Assembly (NCBI GenBank): GCA_030278955.1
Contig: JAOANR010000010.1
Coordinates: 25,326,444-25,390,443, forward strand
Length of the DNA: 64,000 bases
Direction: 5' to 3'
Source of the DNA: Hygrophila difformis
Lineage: Eukaryota > Streptophyta > Magnoliopsida > Lamiales > Acanthaceae
Shown piece by piece: positions 11,816 to 22,779 of the stretch. The notes below the pieces were generated by a model. It saw nothing but the letters and a program-made list of their open reading frames with translations. It was not told where the DNA came from and did no database searches. Both the position numbers and the translations under genes were made by a program. Positions within the stretch are counted from its first letter, which is position 1; every line of letters begins with the position of its first letter.

Positions 11816-11960
11816 TGAACTTAGAATCTTTGCGAAACTTGAACTTAGAATCTTTGCGAAACTTGAACTTAGCATCTTGGCGAAACTTGAACTTAGAATC
11901 TTCGAAACTCGAACTTAGAAATCTGGGCGAATTGAACTTAGAATCTTGGCGAATATTGAC
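11816..11960 (+). repeat. Degenerate ~24-bp tandem repeat in element B leader
   Basis: About six copies of GAACTTAGAATCTTTGCGAAACTT with substitutions lie between the primer site and the small upstream ORF. Element C has no obvious counterpart at this spot. Confidence 0.8.
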
Positions 11961-11982
11961 GTAGATCTCTTGCTTGCGCTAG

Positions 11983-12318
11983 ATGGCTAGTCAAGACATG
12001 ATGCAGTTGATGGTCAGGATGATGAGCGTTCATCTCGATTCCCACCAGACCCTAGAGCAGATGAAGTACCGTATGGCTCAATTGGAGGCCAATTTACATC
12101 ACATGGGCAACTTGAGAGAGGCGGATCATCACCGCATAAACCAACTCGAGCGCCAAGTCCAAACCCTCACTACACAAAACTTAATACTAAAGGAATACAT
12201 CGATGCCCACGGGCAAGACTTAAACACTATCTTTGACGACCTCCTACCGCCGAGTTCGGAGGAGGAAGATCCGGAGGAAGATCCTGCTACCCCGCCGAGA
12301 GACGTCATGAGGCACTAG
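11983..12318 (+). CDS. Small upstream ORF of element B: coiled-coil protein with acidic tail
   Basis: A 111-residue ORF lies between the primer site and gag. The start ATG is followed by MASQDMMQLMVRMM. Residues ~10-80 have heptad-like hydrophobic spacing (QLEANLHHM, INQLERQVQTL, ILKEYI), predicting a coiled coil. The C-terminus is strongly acidic (SSEEEDPEEDP, then a TPP turn). No zinc knuckle, enzyme motif, signal peptide or membrane segment is seen. Element C carries a homologous-looking ORF in the same place (28236-27781) with the same plan, including an EEEDPEE acidic block, although sequence has diverged. Conservation of an open frame in two different families argues that it is used. 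Function is unknown; a gag accessory or nucleic-acid/protein-interaction role is a guess. How it would be translated relative to the gag-pol frame 259 bp downstream is also unclear. Confidence 0.6.
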   Translation: MASQDMMQLMVRMMSVHLDSHQTLEQMKYRMAQLEANLHHMGNLREADHHRINQLERQVQTLTTQNLILKEYIDAHGQDLNTIFDDLLPPSSEEEDPEEDPATPPRDVMRH

Positions 12319-12576
12319 AGATTCTACTGTTAGACATTGTTTTGCTAGAAAAATATTTCTACTTTTGTACTAAAATTTATTTTGAGGAAATAAAATGCCC
12401 GATTTATTTTAAATCAAAACAAACAAAACAAAATAAAATAAAACCCCGAAGCATACGATGCTTCTTAATTCGAACAAAGCACCACGTGCTAAATTACTAC
12501 ACACATATACATTCATAGAAATTGCTTAGACTATATGCTAAATTCACCAGCCCTAATCTATCATATTTGTACCAGA

Positions 12577-15500
12577 ATGGCACCCAGAGGAAGAGGAAGA
12601 GGAAGAACTCAAACCACTCCCCAAACCACCACTGAAACTCCTACTGAGACACCACCAAACGTCACTGAACCAATTCAACCTGATGAGGAACAACCCCAAG
12701 GTGCGCAGGACGCCCCCGCACCGAACAATGTGGGCGATCGTCTTAGGACGATAGAGGAAGTGTTGATTGCGCTCGGAAACGCGCAAGTCAACCAGGGACA
12801 AGCTGCGGCGGTACCTCCGCCCCAAGCTCGCCCTAACTACCTGGCGATGGTGAATCCCTACCAGCCGCCCCACTATGCTGGTGAGGAGGATCCAGCTAAA
12901 CTGGAGGAATGGATCCGGACTTTTGACAAGCTGCTAGGAGCGGTCAAATGTCCGGAAGGAGAGAGGGTACATGTCGCTTCATACTACCTGGGAGGCGAAG
13001 CTGATGACTGGTGGCAAGCAACGCAAGCCAAACTAACTGAAGATGACGAGCCTTACTCGTGGATGGAGATGATGGAACTACTCAGGGATCGATTCTATCC
13101 CTTGAGTACCAAAGCTGCCATGTACGAAGAATTCCTGTCGTTGAAGCAAGGAAGCCAAACGGTGCAGGAATACTACACCCGCTTCAAGGAGCTGGTGAGG
13201 TTCGCACCAAGGCTAGTGTCTACTGATGCGGAAAAGGCACAGAAGTTCGAGATGGGACTGAACCTGTCTGTGCGCGAGGTGATCGCGGGGGTACACTACC
13301 CCGATTTGCAAGCCGTATACGATCGCGCTGTAGCGGTAGCACGCGTGCAGCAGCTGAAAAGAAGGGTGAGTGGGGAGTCCAGCAGGGGTCCTCAAGACAA
13401 GAGAAGTCGAGATTCACGAAACGAGAACAACACTGGAAGGAACGAGCAGCGCAGAGGGTCGAATAGGCCCCAACAAAACAACACTGGGAGGAGGTTCAAT
13501 CAAGAAGATCCGGTACCGCCTTGCCCGAGATGTGGACGACCACATCTGGCAAGGGGATGCCCGCAACAAGGCGCCTGTTACCGATGCGGTCGAATGGGTC
13601 ACGTTCGACGGGAATGTCGAACTAGGCTCGAAAACATAACGAAGAGGGACGATTTGGTCGCGGGGCAAGAACAGCCTCAAAACCAAAACGGGCGAAATGG
13701 CAATAACCAAGGGTACAGACCCCCTCAAAATAGGCCGCAAAACCAGAACCAGAACCAACGACCTCCGCCCCCGCAGAATAAAAACCAACAGCAAAACCAA
13801 CAGCAGAATGCGAATCAGCAGGGCAATCAGGGACGCCCTATGGGGAGGCTGAACGTGGTAAACCAAGCGGACGTGCCTGCGCAAGGAGAAGTGATGGCAG
13901 GTACATTTCACGTTTTGAATACACCCCTTAGAATTTTATTTGATTCCGGAGCTAGTTGCTCAATTATTGCATCAAGGATAGTGCCTGAGTTAGATCTACC
14001 TAAGTGCGAGAGAATTAGCTTAGGAATTCAATTGCCTTCTGGAGAAGTAGTGTCTTGCTCTAAACGATATAACGGAATTCCTATAGTGATAAAGAACGTA
14101 GAATTCTTCGCGAACTTGGTAGAATTTAACTTAAGAGACTTTGACATCATACTGGGGATGGATTGGCTATCCCAGTATAAAGCGGTGATCGAATGCCAAA
14201 AACAAAAGATCACCTTGTCAAAAAGTAGGGGAAAGAGAGTTATCTTTTACTCTCAGCCCCCTAAGAAAAGTAGCAAAATCGTTAGTGCACTTAAACTAAG
14301 TAACTTGATGCGTAAGGGGTATGAACTATATGCGTGCTATGTGCACAACCTTGAGGCGGAAGAGAACAAGGTTGATAGCATACCAGTGGTAAGAGAATAC
14401 CCGGACGTGTTCCCTGAAGACGTTCCGGGCATGCCACCTGAGAGAGATCTTGAATTCACCATAGATCTCATTCCGGGGACAGAGCCTGTCTCAAAAGCTC
14501 CGTACCGGATGGCGCCACTGGAAATGAAGGAGTTAAAGGAACAACTCGAGGAGCTATTGGGAAAAGGTTACATAAGACCGAGTACGTCCCCTTGGGGAGC
14601 ACCGGTTTTGTTTGTCAAGAAGAAAGACGGAGGGCTACGCCTTTGCATAGATTACCGAGGACTAAACCAAGTGACCATTAAGAATAAATACCCCCTACCG
14701 AGAATAGAGGATCTGTTTGATCAACTGAAGGGAGCTTCAGTATTCTCGAAGATCGATTTGCGATCTGGGTATCATCAATTGAGGATTGCCGAGAAGGACA
14801 TTCCAAAGACGGCGTTTCGAACACGATATGGCCATTACGAGTTCACAGTGTTATCCTTCGGGCTAACAAATGCTCCGGCTATGTTCATGAATCTCATGAA
14901 CAACGTGTTCCGAGAATTGTTAGATCAGTGCGTCGTAGTGTTCATCGACGACATCCTGATCTACTCGAAGAGCGAGGAGGAGCATGCGAAGCACTTACAT
15001 CAAGTGCTGGAGACCCTGCGAAGAAATCAGCTATACGGCAAGCTGTCGAAATGTGACTTCTGGCTGAAAGAAGTGGCATTCCTCGGACACATAGTATCTG
15101 CTGATGAAGTATCAGTGGATCCGGCAAAAGTCTCTGCCGTAACCGAATGGGCAACTCCGAAAAGTCCAACGGAAATAAGGAGTTTCCTTGGATTAGCCGG
15201 ATATTATAGACGATTCGTGAAGGACTTTTCAAGGATTGCACGTCCTTTGACCCAGCTACTTAAGAAAGGAGAAAAATACGAGTGGACCGAAGCATGTGAG
15301 ACATCGTTTCAAGAGCTGAAGAAACGACTCACAACCACACCCGTATTAACACTACCATCAGAGAATGGTGACTTCGAAGTATATAGCGATGCTTCGAAGG
15401 AAGGTCTAGGTTGTGTTTTGATGCAAGACTCGAGAGTCGTAGCCTATGCATCACGCCAACTAAAACCTCACGAGGAAAATTATCCGACACATGACCTGGA

Positions 15501-17307
15501 GTTGGCAGCGGTCGTTTTCGCTCTAAAGATATGGAGACATTATCTTTATGGGCGGAAGTGTCGAATGTTCACCGACCACAAGAGCTTGAAATATATATTC
15601 ACTCAGAAGGAGTTGAATTTGAGACAGCGAAGGTGGTTGGAGCTCATTAAAGACTACGATTTAGAGATAGCATACCACGAGGGGAAGGCGAATGTGGTAG
15701 CCGATGCCCTAAGTCGGAAAACCCAACACGTGACAAACTCGTTGGTAATTCCGCCGGCATTGTACATGGATTTGGCAAGATTGGAGTTAGAACTTGTGCA
15801 TCCTGGCACAGTGAGAGAAACAGTCAATGCCAAGGTCGTAGAAACTCCAATATTGGACGAGATTCGACTCGCTCAACCGGGCGATCCGAAACTCGAGAAG
15901 ATAAAAGAGTATATTGCCGAAGGAAAGGCAATAGGATTTGCTGTCCACGAGGATGGAAGCATCCGTTTTAAAGGTAGATGGTGTGTGCCTCTTAAATGTG
16001 CCGAGTTGAAGCAAAGGTTGATGGAGGAAGGGCACAACACGCCATACTCCGTACATCCCGGAGGTGACAAGCTATACAAAGATCTGAAGAAGATCTATTG
16101 GTGGCCGGGAATGAAGAAGGAAGTGGCAAATTTCGTAGCGAGATGTCTCACCTGCCAAAAGGTTAAGGCAGTGCGACATAAACCCTTAGGATTGATGCAA
16201 CCACTAGAGATTCCAAGTTGGAAGTGGGATAGCATCTCAATGGACTTTGTCTCGGGATTACCCCGATCACCTAAAGGCATGAATAAGATTTGGGTGATTG
16301 TGGATAGGCTAACGAAGACAGCCATATTTATCCCAATGAAAGACATGTGGACTATGGACCAATTGGCCCGAGCCTACATTGATAATGTGGTACGACGGCA
16401 TGTAGTACCACACGATATCATTTCCGATAGAGACAGTAGGTTTGTCTCTCATTTCTGGACGGAGTTACAAAAAGCTCTCGGTACTCAAATCAAAATGAGC
16501 ACCGCATTCCACCCGATGACGGATGGACAAACCGAGAGAACAATCCAAACACTAGAAGACATGCTGAGAGCATGCGTGTTGGAATTCAAAGGGAATTGGG
16601 AATCTCATTTACCCTTGATTGAGTTTTCCTATAATAATAGTTACCATGCTAGTATCGGCATGGCACCTTTCGAGGCATTGTATGGACGAAAGTGCCGAAG
16701 CCCGTTGAGCTGGGAAGAAAACGATAAGTCCGTGGTATTGGGACCACAACTTATCGAAGACATGGCTCAACAAATCAAAGTGATCCAAGGGAAGATGAAA
16801 GCCGCTCAAGACCGTCAAAAGAATTATGCCGACGTGAGACGACGAGACCTAGAATTTCAAGTGGGAGATAGGGTCATGCTAAAGATATCACCCATGAAGG
16901 GGGTGATGCGCTTTGGCAAACGAGGGAAGTTAAGTCCACGATACATAGGACCTTACGAGATTCTAGAACGAGTCGGAACTCTAGCCTACCGATTGGCTTT
17001 ACCGCCACACTTAGATAGAGTTCATAATGTCTTCCATGTCTCGCAACTAAAGAAGTATGTGCCGGACCCGACACATGTACTTCAACCAGAGATAATTGAG
17101 CTCGATGAAGATTTGACTTACGAAGAAGTTCCAGTGCGTATTCTCGATACTAAGGAACGAGTAACGAGGAACAAAACCATCAAAATGATCAAGGTTCTTT
17201 GGTCAAATCACGAAAGTGAGACGGCAACGTGGGAAGTAGAATCCGACATGAGAGAACGATACCCGACATTGTTCCAAACCGATACCGACACAGTTATGGG
17301 GACATAA
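12577..17307 (+). CDS. Element B gag-pol polyprotein
   Basis: A 1,576-residue uninterrupted frame. The start chosen is ATG at 12577 (MAPRGRGRG), matching MPPRGRP in element C; an in-frame ATG at 12535 is less likely. In order: gag capsid region ~90-270 ([26 protein letters not shown]); two zinc knuckles ~314-345 ([27 protein letters not shown]); aspartic protease at ~455 ([11 protein letters not shown]); RT ~600-860 with FIDD at ~789 instead of the usual YVDD; RNase H from ~935 ([12 protein letters not shown]). Integrase follows from ~1150, with an H-H-C-C finger ([28 protein letters not shown]) and catalytic D-D-E in SMDFVSG, SDRDSRF and DGQTERTIQ. The C-terminal chromodomain-type tail ~1520-1570 has the pattern [17 protein letters not shown], which assigns it to chromoviruses, most likely Tekay/Del. 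gag and pol share one frame with no frameshift. Confidence 0.97.
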   Translation: MAPRGRGRGRTQTTPQTTTETPTETPPNVTEPIQPDEEQPQGAQDAPAPNNVGDRLRTIEEVLIALGNAQVNQGQAAAVPPPQARPNYLAMVNPYQPPHYAGEEDPAKLEEWIRTFDKLLGAVKCPEGERVHVASYYLGGEADDWWQATQAKLTEDDEPYSWMEMMELLRDRFYPLSTKAAMYEEFLSLKQGSQTVQEYYTRFKELVRFAPRLVSTDAEKAQKFEMGLNLSVREVIAGVHYPDLQAVYDRAVAVARVQQLKRRVSGESSRGPQDKRSRDSRNENNTGRNEQRRGSNRPQQNNTGRRFNQEDPVPPCPRCGRPHLARGCPQQGACYRCGRMGHVRRECRTRLENITKRDDLVAGQEQPQNQNGRNGNNQGYRPPQNRPQNQNQNQRPPPPQNKNQQQNQQQNANQQGNQGRPMGRLNVVNQADVPAQGEVMAGTFHVLNTPLRILFDSGASCSIIASRIVPELDLPKCERISLGIQLPSGEVVSCSKRYNGIPIVIKNVEFFANLVEFNLRDFDIILGMDWLSQYKAVIECQKQKITLSKSRGKRVIFYSQPPKKSSKIVSALKLSNLMRKGYELYACYVHNLEAEENKVDSIPVVREYPDVFPEDVPGMPPERDLEFTIDLIPGTEPVSKAPYRMAPLEMKELKEQLEELLGKGYIRPSTSPWGAPVLFVKKKDGGLRLCIDYRGLNQVTIKNKYPLPRIEDLFDQLKGASVFSKIDLRSGYHQLRIAEKDIPKTAFRTRYGHYEFTVLSFGLTNAPAMFMNLMNNVFRELLDQCVVVFIDDILIYSKSEEEHAKHLHQVLETLRRNQLYGKLSKCDFWLKEVAFLGHIVSADEVSVDPAKVSAVTEWATPKSPTEIRSFLGLAGYYRRFVKDFSRIARPLTQLLKKGEKYEWTEACETSFQELKKRLTTTPVLTLPSENGDFEVYSDASKEGLGCVLMQDSRVVAYASRQLKPHEENYPTHDLELAAVVFALKIWRHYLYGRKCRMFTDHKSLKYIFTQKELNLRQRRWLELIKDYDLEIAYHEGKANVVADALSRKTQHVTNSLVIPPALYMDLARLELELVHPGTVRETVNAKVVETPILDEIRLAQPGDPKLEKIKEYIAEGKAIGFAVHEDGSIRFKGRWCVPLKCAELKQRLMEEGHNTPYSVHPGGDKLYKDLKKIYWWPGMKKEVANFVARCLTCQKVKAVRHKPLGLMQPLEIPSWKWDSISMDFVSGLPRSPKGMNKIWVIVDRLTKTAIFIPMKDMWTMDQLARAYIDNVVRRHVVPHDIISDRDSRFVSHFWTELQKALGTQIKMSTAFHPMTDGQTERTIQTLEDMLRACVLEFKGNWESHLPLIEFSYNNSYHASIGMAPFEALYGRKCRSPLSWEENDKSVVLGPQLIEDMAQQIKVIQGKMKAAQDRQKNYADVRRRDLEFQVGDRVMLKISPMKGVMRFGKRGKLSPRYIGPYEILERVGTLAYRLALPPHLDRVHNVFHVSQLKKYVPDPTHVLQPEIIELDEDLTYEEVPVRILDTKERVTRNKTIKMIKVLWSNHESETATWEVESDMRERYPTLFQTDTDTVMGT

Positions 17308-17315
17308 CTGCAATC

Positions 17316-17539
17316 TTAAGGGGGAGAGGATGTCATACCCCCTAATTTTTCGTGCGTTTTTTTTGTAAACTTTTGAACTACGTTATGGCTTGATCCCTTT
17401 ACCGGGTACGTAGGCAGCTTAGAAGTTTTAATTCTAAGTTCAGTCACAACATAATAAAACAAACACAAGACCTTAGCACGAGACGAGAAAAGCCGAAATA
17501 CAACTTCGAGGACGAAGTTGGTTCTTAAGGAGGGTAGAC
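17316..17539 (+). promoter_or_regulatory. Element B 3' untranslated region with two polypurine tracts
   Basis: The functional tract AAGGAGGGTAGAC (17527-17539) abuts the 3' LTR. A second, stronger purine run, AAGGGGGAGAGGA (17319-17331), is followed by TGTCATACCCCC, itself resembling an LTR start. The motif CTTCGAGGACGAAG lies between them, as in elements A and C. Confidence 0.75.
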
Positions 17540-20141
17540 TGTAATACCCGAGAATTTTCCAACATAAAATAAAACAATAATTAAATAAATAAATAATAAA
17601 TAAAATGAATACTATAAATAAATAAACCAATCCAGCAAATAAAAGAAATAAATAAAGATAAGGAAATGAGAAATGAGATTTTTACTTAAAAAGGAATTAA
17701 AGGAATTTAATTCAATAAAAGGATGGATAAATGGTACACCAAAACCCGACACTAATGAACTCGAGTATTCGAGTCCAAAACATCCAATTAGACTGAGAAT
17801 AAAATTAGAGAGAAAGTATGAACCCGAATATACCCCGGAAATCGGAATTCGGGAGCATAGAGGGATAGAAACCCGAAAGAGAGGCGGAAAAGCACGACGG
17901 ATCGCACGACCCGCCCGGACCGAAGTCCAGGCGAAGACGGCGCGGTGGCCGCGCGCCCAATGGGGAAGACCGCGCCACGACCGCGCCACATGACAGATTG
18001 GTTTGTTGCGTGAATCTCTCACCCGAACGCGGATTTTTCGACTTTCGGTTGAACATCTCTCGACTCCAGACTTCTAGGTCGGTTGTGGATGCCCTAGGGA
18101 TTGAGAATTCTATAAATAAGCCCCTTGGGAGCCACGAACAAGTTTACAAAACCCTAAAACATTCTATACGTTCGAAACCCTAAATCCGGAGTCGTCGGAG
18201 GCACGAAACCAAGACGAACGCTGTTGGACGAGTTTCTCTACAGATCTCCATAGTCGTGGTGAGTCTCGGTCCAATCTTTATTCAATAAACGATTCGAAAA
18301 CGAATCCTAATCATCTCCTTTTTCTTTCTACACCCCCGTATCGAATCTAGATCGTAGAACCCGACGAACGGAGAGGAGAAACGGTGATCTGGAAGCCACG
18401 CCTCCGAATTGGACATTCCCGACGTTCATAGACACAGTAAGTTAACCTTACATGGTTTTGGGAGATTTTAAAACATTCGAAACCTAAAAGATTTGACAAG
18501 AATCATGAATCTGTCCACTTTTAATTTCCTACCGACGCAACAGAATTGTTGAATTTTTCCGACCTTTAAAAGAAACTCAAACGGAAAAACTTAAAACACG
18601 AAAAACGTTCCTAAGACTTAGACCTAGCTACTGTAAAAATTTGAGAATTTTTGGAGTTGATTTGATATGTGAAAACCCGTTGAAACCGAACTGTTTGATT
18701 TTAGATCTTGAAATCTTGGACAGAACTTAGGAATGATCTTGATCACGTTTTTGACATAGGATCTAAGCCGTTTTAGATCTTTGGCCAAACATGAAAGTTG
18801 TAGATAAATGTCTTAAGATGATCCCTGTCAAATTTCATTAAATTTGGAGTTGAATTGATATGTTAGAATTTGAAATCTTTAAACTGTGACATGTTAAACT
18901 CGGACAGATTTCTTCTTATGTGAAAATTGGCGATTTTGACCTACTTAGGTATCTCGGATTGAAAAAGTTAAAACACGAAAGTTGTAGATCTTGATGTTTC
19001 CGAGTCAGATATGAAATTTTGGAATTTTTGGAATTAAATCTGATTTTAGACGAATTTTGGAGTAAACTGTGATTTACCGAAACGAAATTTTGAAATCTTG
19101 TTGAAACATGGAATTAACCTTTAGGGTTGAAACGAATTGAGATATTGTTTCTAAATTAATACATTGGAAGGCAGATTTTAAAAACTAAATCCCCTTACAA
19201 ACTTGATAAATTAAAATTAGGGGTGAGTGCTCTGCAGGGTGCCCCCTAACGATTCACTTCGTGCCGTAATGGACGATGGTGACCCCGCGCGCTATACTTG
19301 AAATGTGATATTGCCAAAACGGCGAAACTTAGAGCCTACACTCTCGTGAATATCCGTATGGGTTTCCCGAGGCTCCGGAGTGGTACTGGGTATGGCTGAT
19401 ACGGCTGCGGCTGCCGGGCTACCGGCTAAACTTGTTGACATCGCGATTTTTATCGTGAAACTTTGAAATACCAAATCGGGAATGTAATGGGGATTCTAAA
19501 TTAAATTAAACTAGATTAAATGATATTGTTGTCAAATTAAATTATTTAAATGCTTTATTTAAATTATGGCTATTATCTTGAACCATGTGATATGTGTTAT
19601 TAAATAGAGCCTGAGATAGATTGTGCTATATGATATGGATTATGTGAAATCAAATATTATGTTATTATCATGCTTTTGTTAAATTATTAAAGTTATGGCT
19701 TTTAAACCCTACGATCATGCATGTGTTAACTTACTCAGCAATTTTGCTGATCAAAACCATTTTTATTCCTTTCTTTACAGAATATATGGAATGAGCATGT
19801 GTGAGCACGAATCATGCATGGGATTTTGGGAACTTTTATTTTGCTTTTAAATTTCGTACTTAGACTATATTATGAACGGGCCTGTTTAACCCGTGTTTTG
19901 GCCATGTCAGCCCTTTTTATATTTTCCGCTGCGATACTGTACTAAACTAAATATTTCCGCTGCGCTATGCTATTATTATTTTCGAATTATATTGTATGGG
20001 CTATTTTGAATGCTTTAAGTGTTTTTAAATTCTGCAATACCTAGCCTTGCATCTCTTTAGTAAGCTCGGAGAAACCGTGTCTTACTAGGGAGATGTGGCG
20101 GTGACATCCCGACCTGGGTGACCAAAAACCGGGGTGTTACA
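17540..20141 (+). repeat. Element B 3' LTR
   Basis: It is near-identical to 8971-11571 (about 14 differences by eye), ends GGGTGTTACA and is followed by the TSD GTATC. Confidence 0.97.
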
Positions 20142-20146
20142 GTATC

Positions 20147-22618
20147 AAATTTCTAAACAATTTAAAAACTATTCAATCATGCCCGAATTTAAGATCAGAG
20201 TATCTCATGCATCACAGTAATAATCAGTGCGGAAGCTAAAAACAAATAAAAACGGGGCCAAACAGACGGCCAAAACCAAAGTCCAAAGTCCAAGTCCAAA
20301 ACGCGAAATTTAAAATAAATTTAATGCGACAAGTCTTTTCTTCATAAAATCCCACCCCGGCAAGCCATGACTTACTCTGCGAAAAATAGAAAACAACAAT
20401 TTTTATCAGTACAAACGGTACTGAGTAAGTTAATGTATAGCATAACAAACTTTAAAGATTTAGAAGAGTAAAAGAAAGTTGGGAATTTAATTTAACAAAC
20501 GAGTAAAAATAATTTACGAGGATTTCTTTCTACGTATTACCACACCAATGTTCATTTTAATCGAGGACATCCAAATATTACCCGCTTGGGCGCTTATGTC
20601 CACAAGCTGCCGGCATCAACGATCCTGGGCCTTAGCCGTTTGGGATCAATTACCCGCTTGGGCACTTATGTCCACAAGCCGACGGTATCCACAATGTGAG
20701 AGCAGCGGACCCTATACAGACACACTCCGGAGCCCTAGGTAACCCCTACGGATACACCTAGGAGTATAGACTCATACAATCACGCATCAAATATTATTTC
20801 CTTGGCGCCGTTTTGGCCACCAAAAAGAGGGGGCGGCCCAACGAGCCCACGCCAAGTGCACTTACCCTCCAAATTGGGCATCTAACTCGATCAAAACTCA
20901 CAAAGTTTCAAAATCCACATTTTAATCATTACAACTCATGTCTACATTTCCAGAATTCATAAGATTCATAAAAGAGTAGCAATCGACTCAATAACCATCG
21001 AAACGTACGAAACCAAATTTTTACCGGTAAGACCACACCGTAGCAGTTTTCAAAATCGTATTAGGAAATGTAGTAAACCTTTGTGGAAAATTCTGAAAAT
21101 TTTACAGCTACTAGGAGACATCAAAATAAACATTTTTCTCAGAAATAGGCCTTAGCAAATTCGGACTCTAAGTTGCTCAAAAAAAATCATTACAGAAACT
21201 TGTTTTCAAAAGGGTGCAAAGATCACTGTTCATCCGACCACAGATTACTTAAAAATCCATAACAATTCGAAGGTTGATCCAAAAATTCTAAAATTTCACA
21301 GGAGTAAACTAGACACATAGATGAACAATTTTCATGAAGAAACTAACCATCAAAAACGACCATAGCTAGGAGAAATATGAACTACAAAACTGAACATGCT
21401 AGAAATTGAAATCTGTCAACATGTACAGCAGAAAATACCAGATCTGTTTTCGACAACCAAATCAAGTCCAAAAATTATGAAAATTTACAGGGATCATCTT
21501 TAAAGTGTTAGGAACATTTTTCATTTAGACAAGTTCTTCCAAAAATGAAAGGATCTAGGCGAGAAAAGCACAACAATAAAATCTACTCGGAAGAAACCCT
21601 AAAAGACAGTTTTGGCATAAGATGAAAATCGAACTACAACTCAAAGAATACTCAACCAAAAGCTCTAAAATTCGAGATGCACAACACTAACTTACTTCTC
21701 AAGAGTGTAGTGTCGAAAACCTCTTTGGTTGCACCCTCAAACTCGTCCGGAACAGCCTCTCACCTCCAAGTTCTACCGAAAGAATCCTATTTTGAGGTGT
21801 TTGGAGAAAAACTAGATGTTAGGGCTTAGAATCCGAAGTAAGGAACAAGGGATTGGATTAGAAACCTTACCTAGACGTAGGAGAAGAGATTGGAATGCTT
21901 GAACTCGCCTAAACTCTCTGGAACAAGGAAGAATCACCACAAACTCTCCAACACTCTCTCAAATGGCAGATTTTCGGAATGGTGCAAATGGGAAGGTTTG
22001 GGGGCTGAATGAGGCTTATTAGGGCTGTGCTACCACTTCCAATGAACTCATAATGGACCTAGGGAAAGTAGGGAATAAGTTAATGGTGGTCTACCTCGAA
22101 AATATGCAGCCATCACCCCTCCAAACTCAATCCATTCACCTAACACTACTTATCCAATAAGTTCATGTATTCCTCTTCACTCCAGCAATGTAGGGATTCT
22201 AGAAGCTTCTAGGTTCGTCCAAAAGAGTCCCAATACATCCACCAACATCTGGAAAAGGGTTTGGAATAGATTCAAAGCATCAAGATCGAACTTAATGCAA
22301 AAAAATCAAGCCAAAACGCGTAGGCAGCGTTTGAAACGCTGCCTACTGGAGGGTGGCGCGCTGGTGGCGCGCCACCGCGCGGCCACCGCGCCACTCCAGG
22401 CAGCGAATTTTCTTCTTTTTTTTTTAATATGATTTTTAGTCTTAAAAATCATACATGGATTATCCATGATTGTTGGATAATCCGACAACTCTCTTCGAGT
22501 TGCTATCGTCCAAAAATATTTAATTCCGCTCTCTCGGAATTATTTCGATTGCGATAGTTAAATCCAATTAGTTAATTTTTCGGATTTAATACTCGATGTT
22601 GATTTCTCGGGTATTACA
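20147..22618 (-). repeat. Element C 3' LTR, remainder
   Basis: It continues 8859-8970 after the excised position of element B and aligns with 28611-31081. It ends CGGGTATTACA (the 5' start on the minus strand). It contains a perfect 13-bp-arm inverted repeat at 22320-22346 in a GC-rich island. Confidence 0.95.
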
Positions 22619-22779
22619 GTCTACCCTCCTTAGAAATCAACTTTGTCCTCGAAGTTGGGTCCACTTCGGAAAGATAATAATTGGCACAGAAATTATTGAG
22701 GCTTGCAATTTAAAATTCTTACCTCAGTTCGCGACGACCTTGCACGGGGTGTCACATCCTCTCCCCCTTAGGACTGCAG
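22619..22779 (-). promoter_or_regulatory. Element C 3' untranslated region with two polypurine tracts
   Basis: On the minus strand, AAGGAGGGTAGAC (22631-22619) abuts the LTR. A second tract, CTAAGGGGGAGAGGA (22771-22757), lies just after the chromodomain stop and is followed by TGTGACACCCCG, again LTR-start-like. The layout parallels element B. Confidence 0.7.

Larger units (their letters stand above)
8971..20141 (+). mobile_element. Element B: apparently intact Tekay/Del-like chromovirus
   Basis: LTRs are 8971-11571 and 17540-20141, with TSD GTATC at 8966-8970 and 20142-20146. The 11.17 kb element has a tRNA-Met primer site, a small upstream ORF, one uninterrupted gag-pol frame and a purine tract. 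The LTRs begin TGTAATACCCGAG and end CCGGGGTGTTACA. By eye they differ at roughly 14 sites plus a one-base indel over 2.6 kb, so this is a young copy and the youngest in the nest. All features needed for mobility are recognisable; activity is an inference only. Confidence 0.96.

Noticed and set aside
11713..11964. ORF with LESLRNLN repeats
   Set aside because: Produced by the 24-bp tandem repeat in the element B leader; no counterpart in element C.
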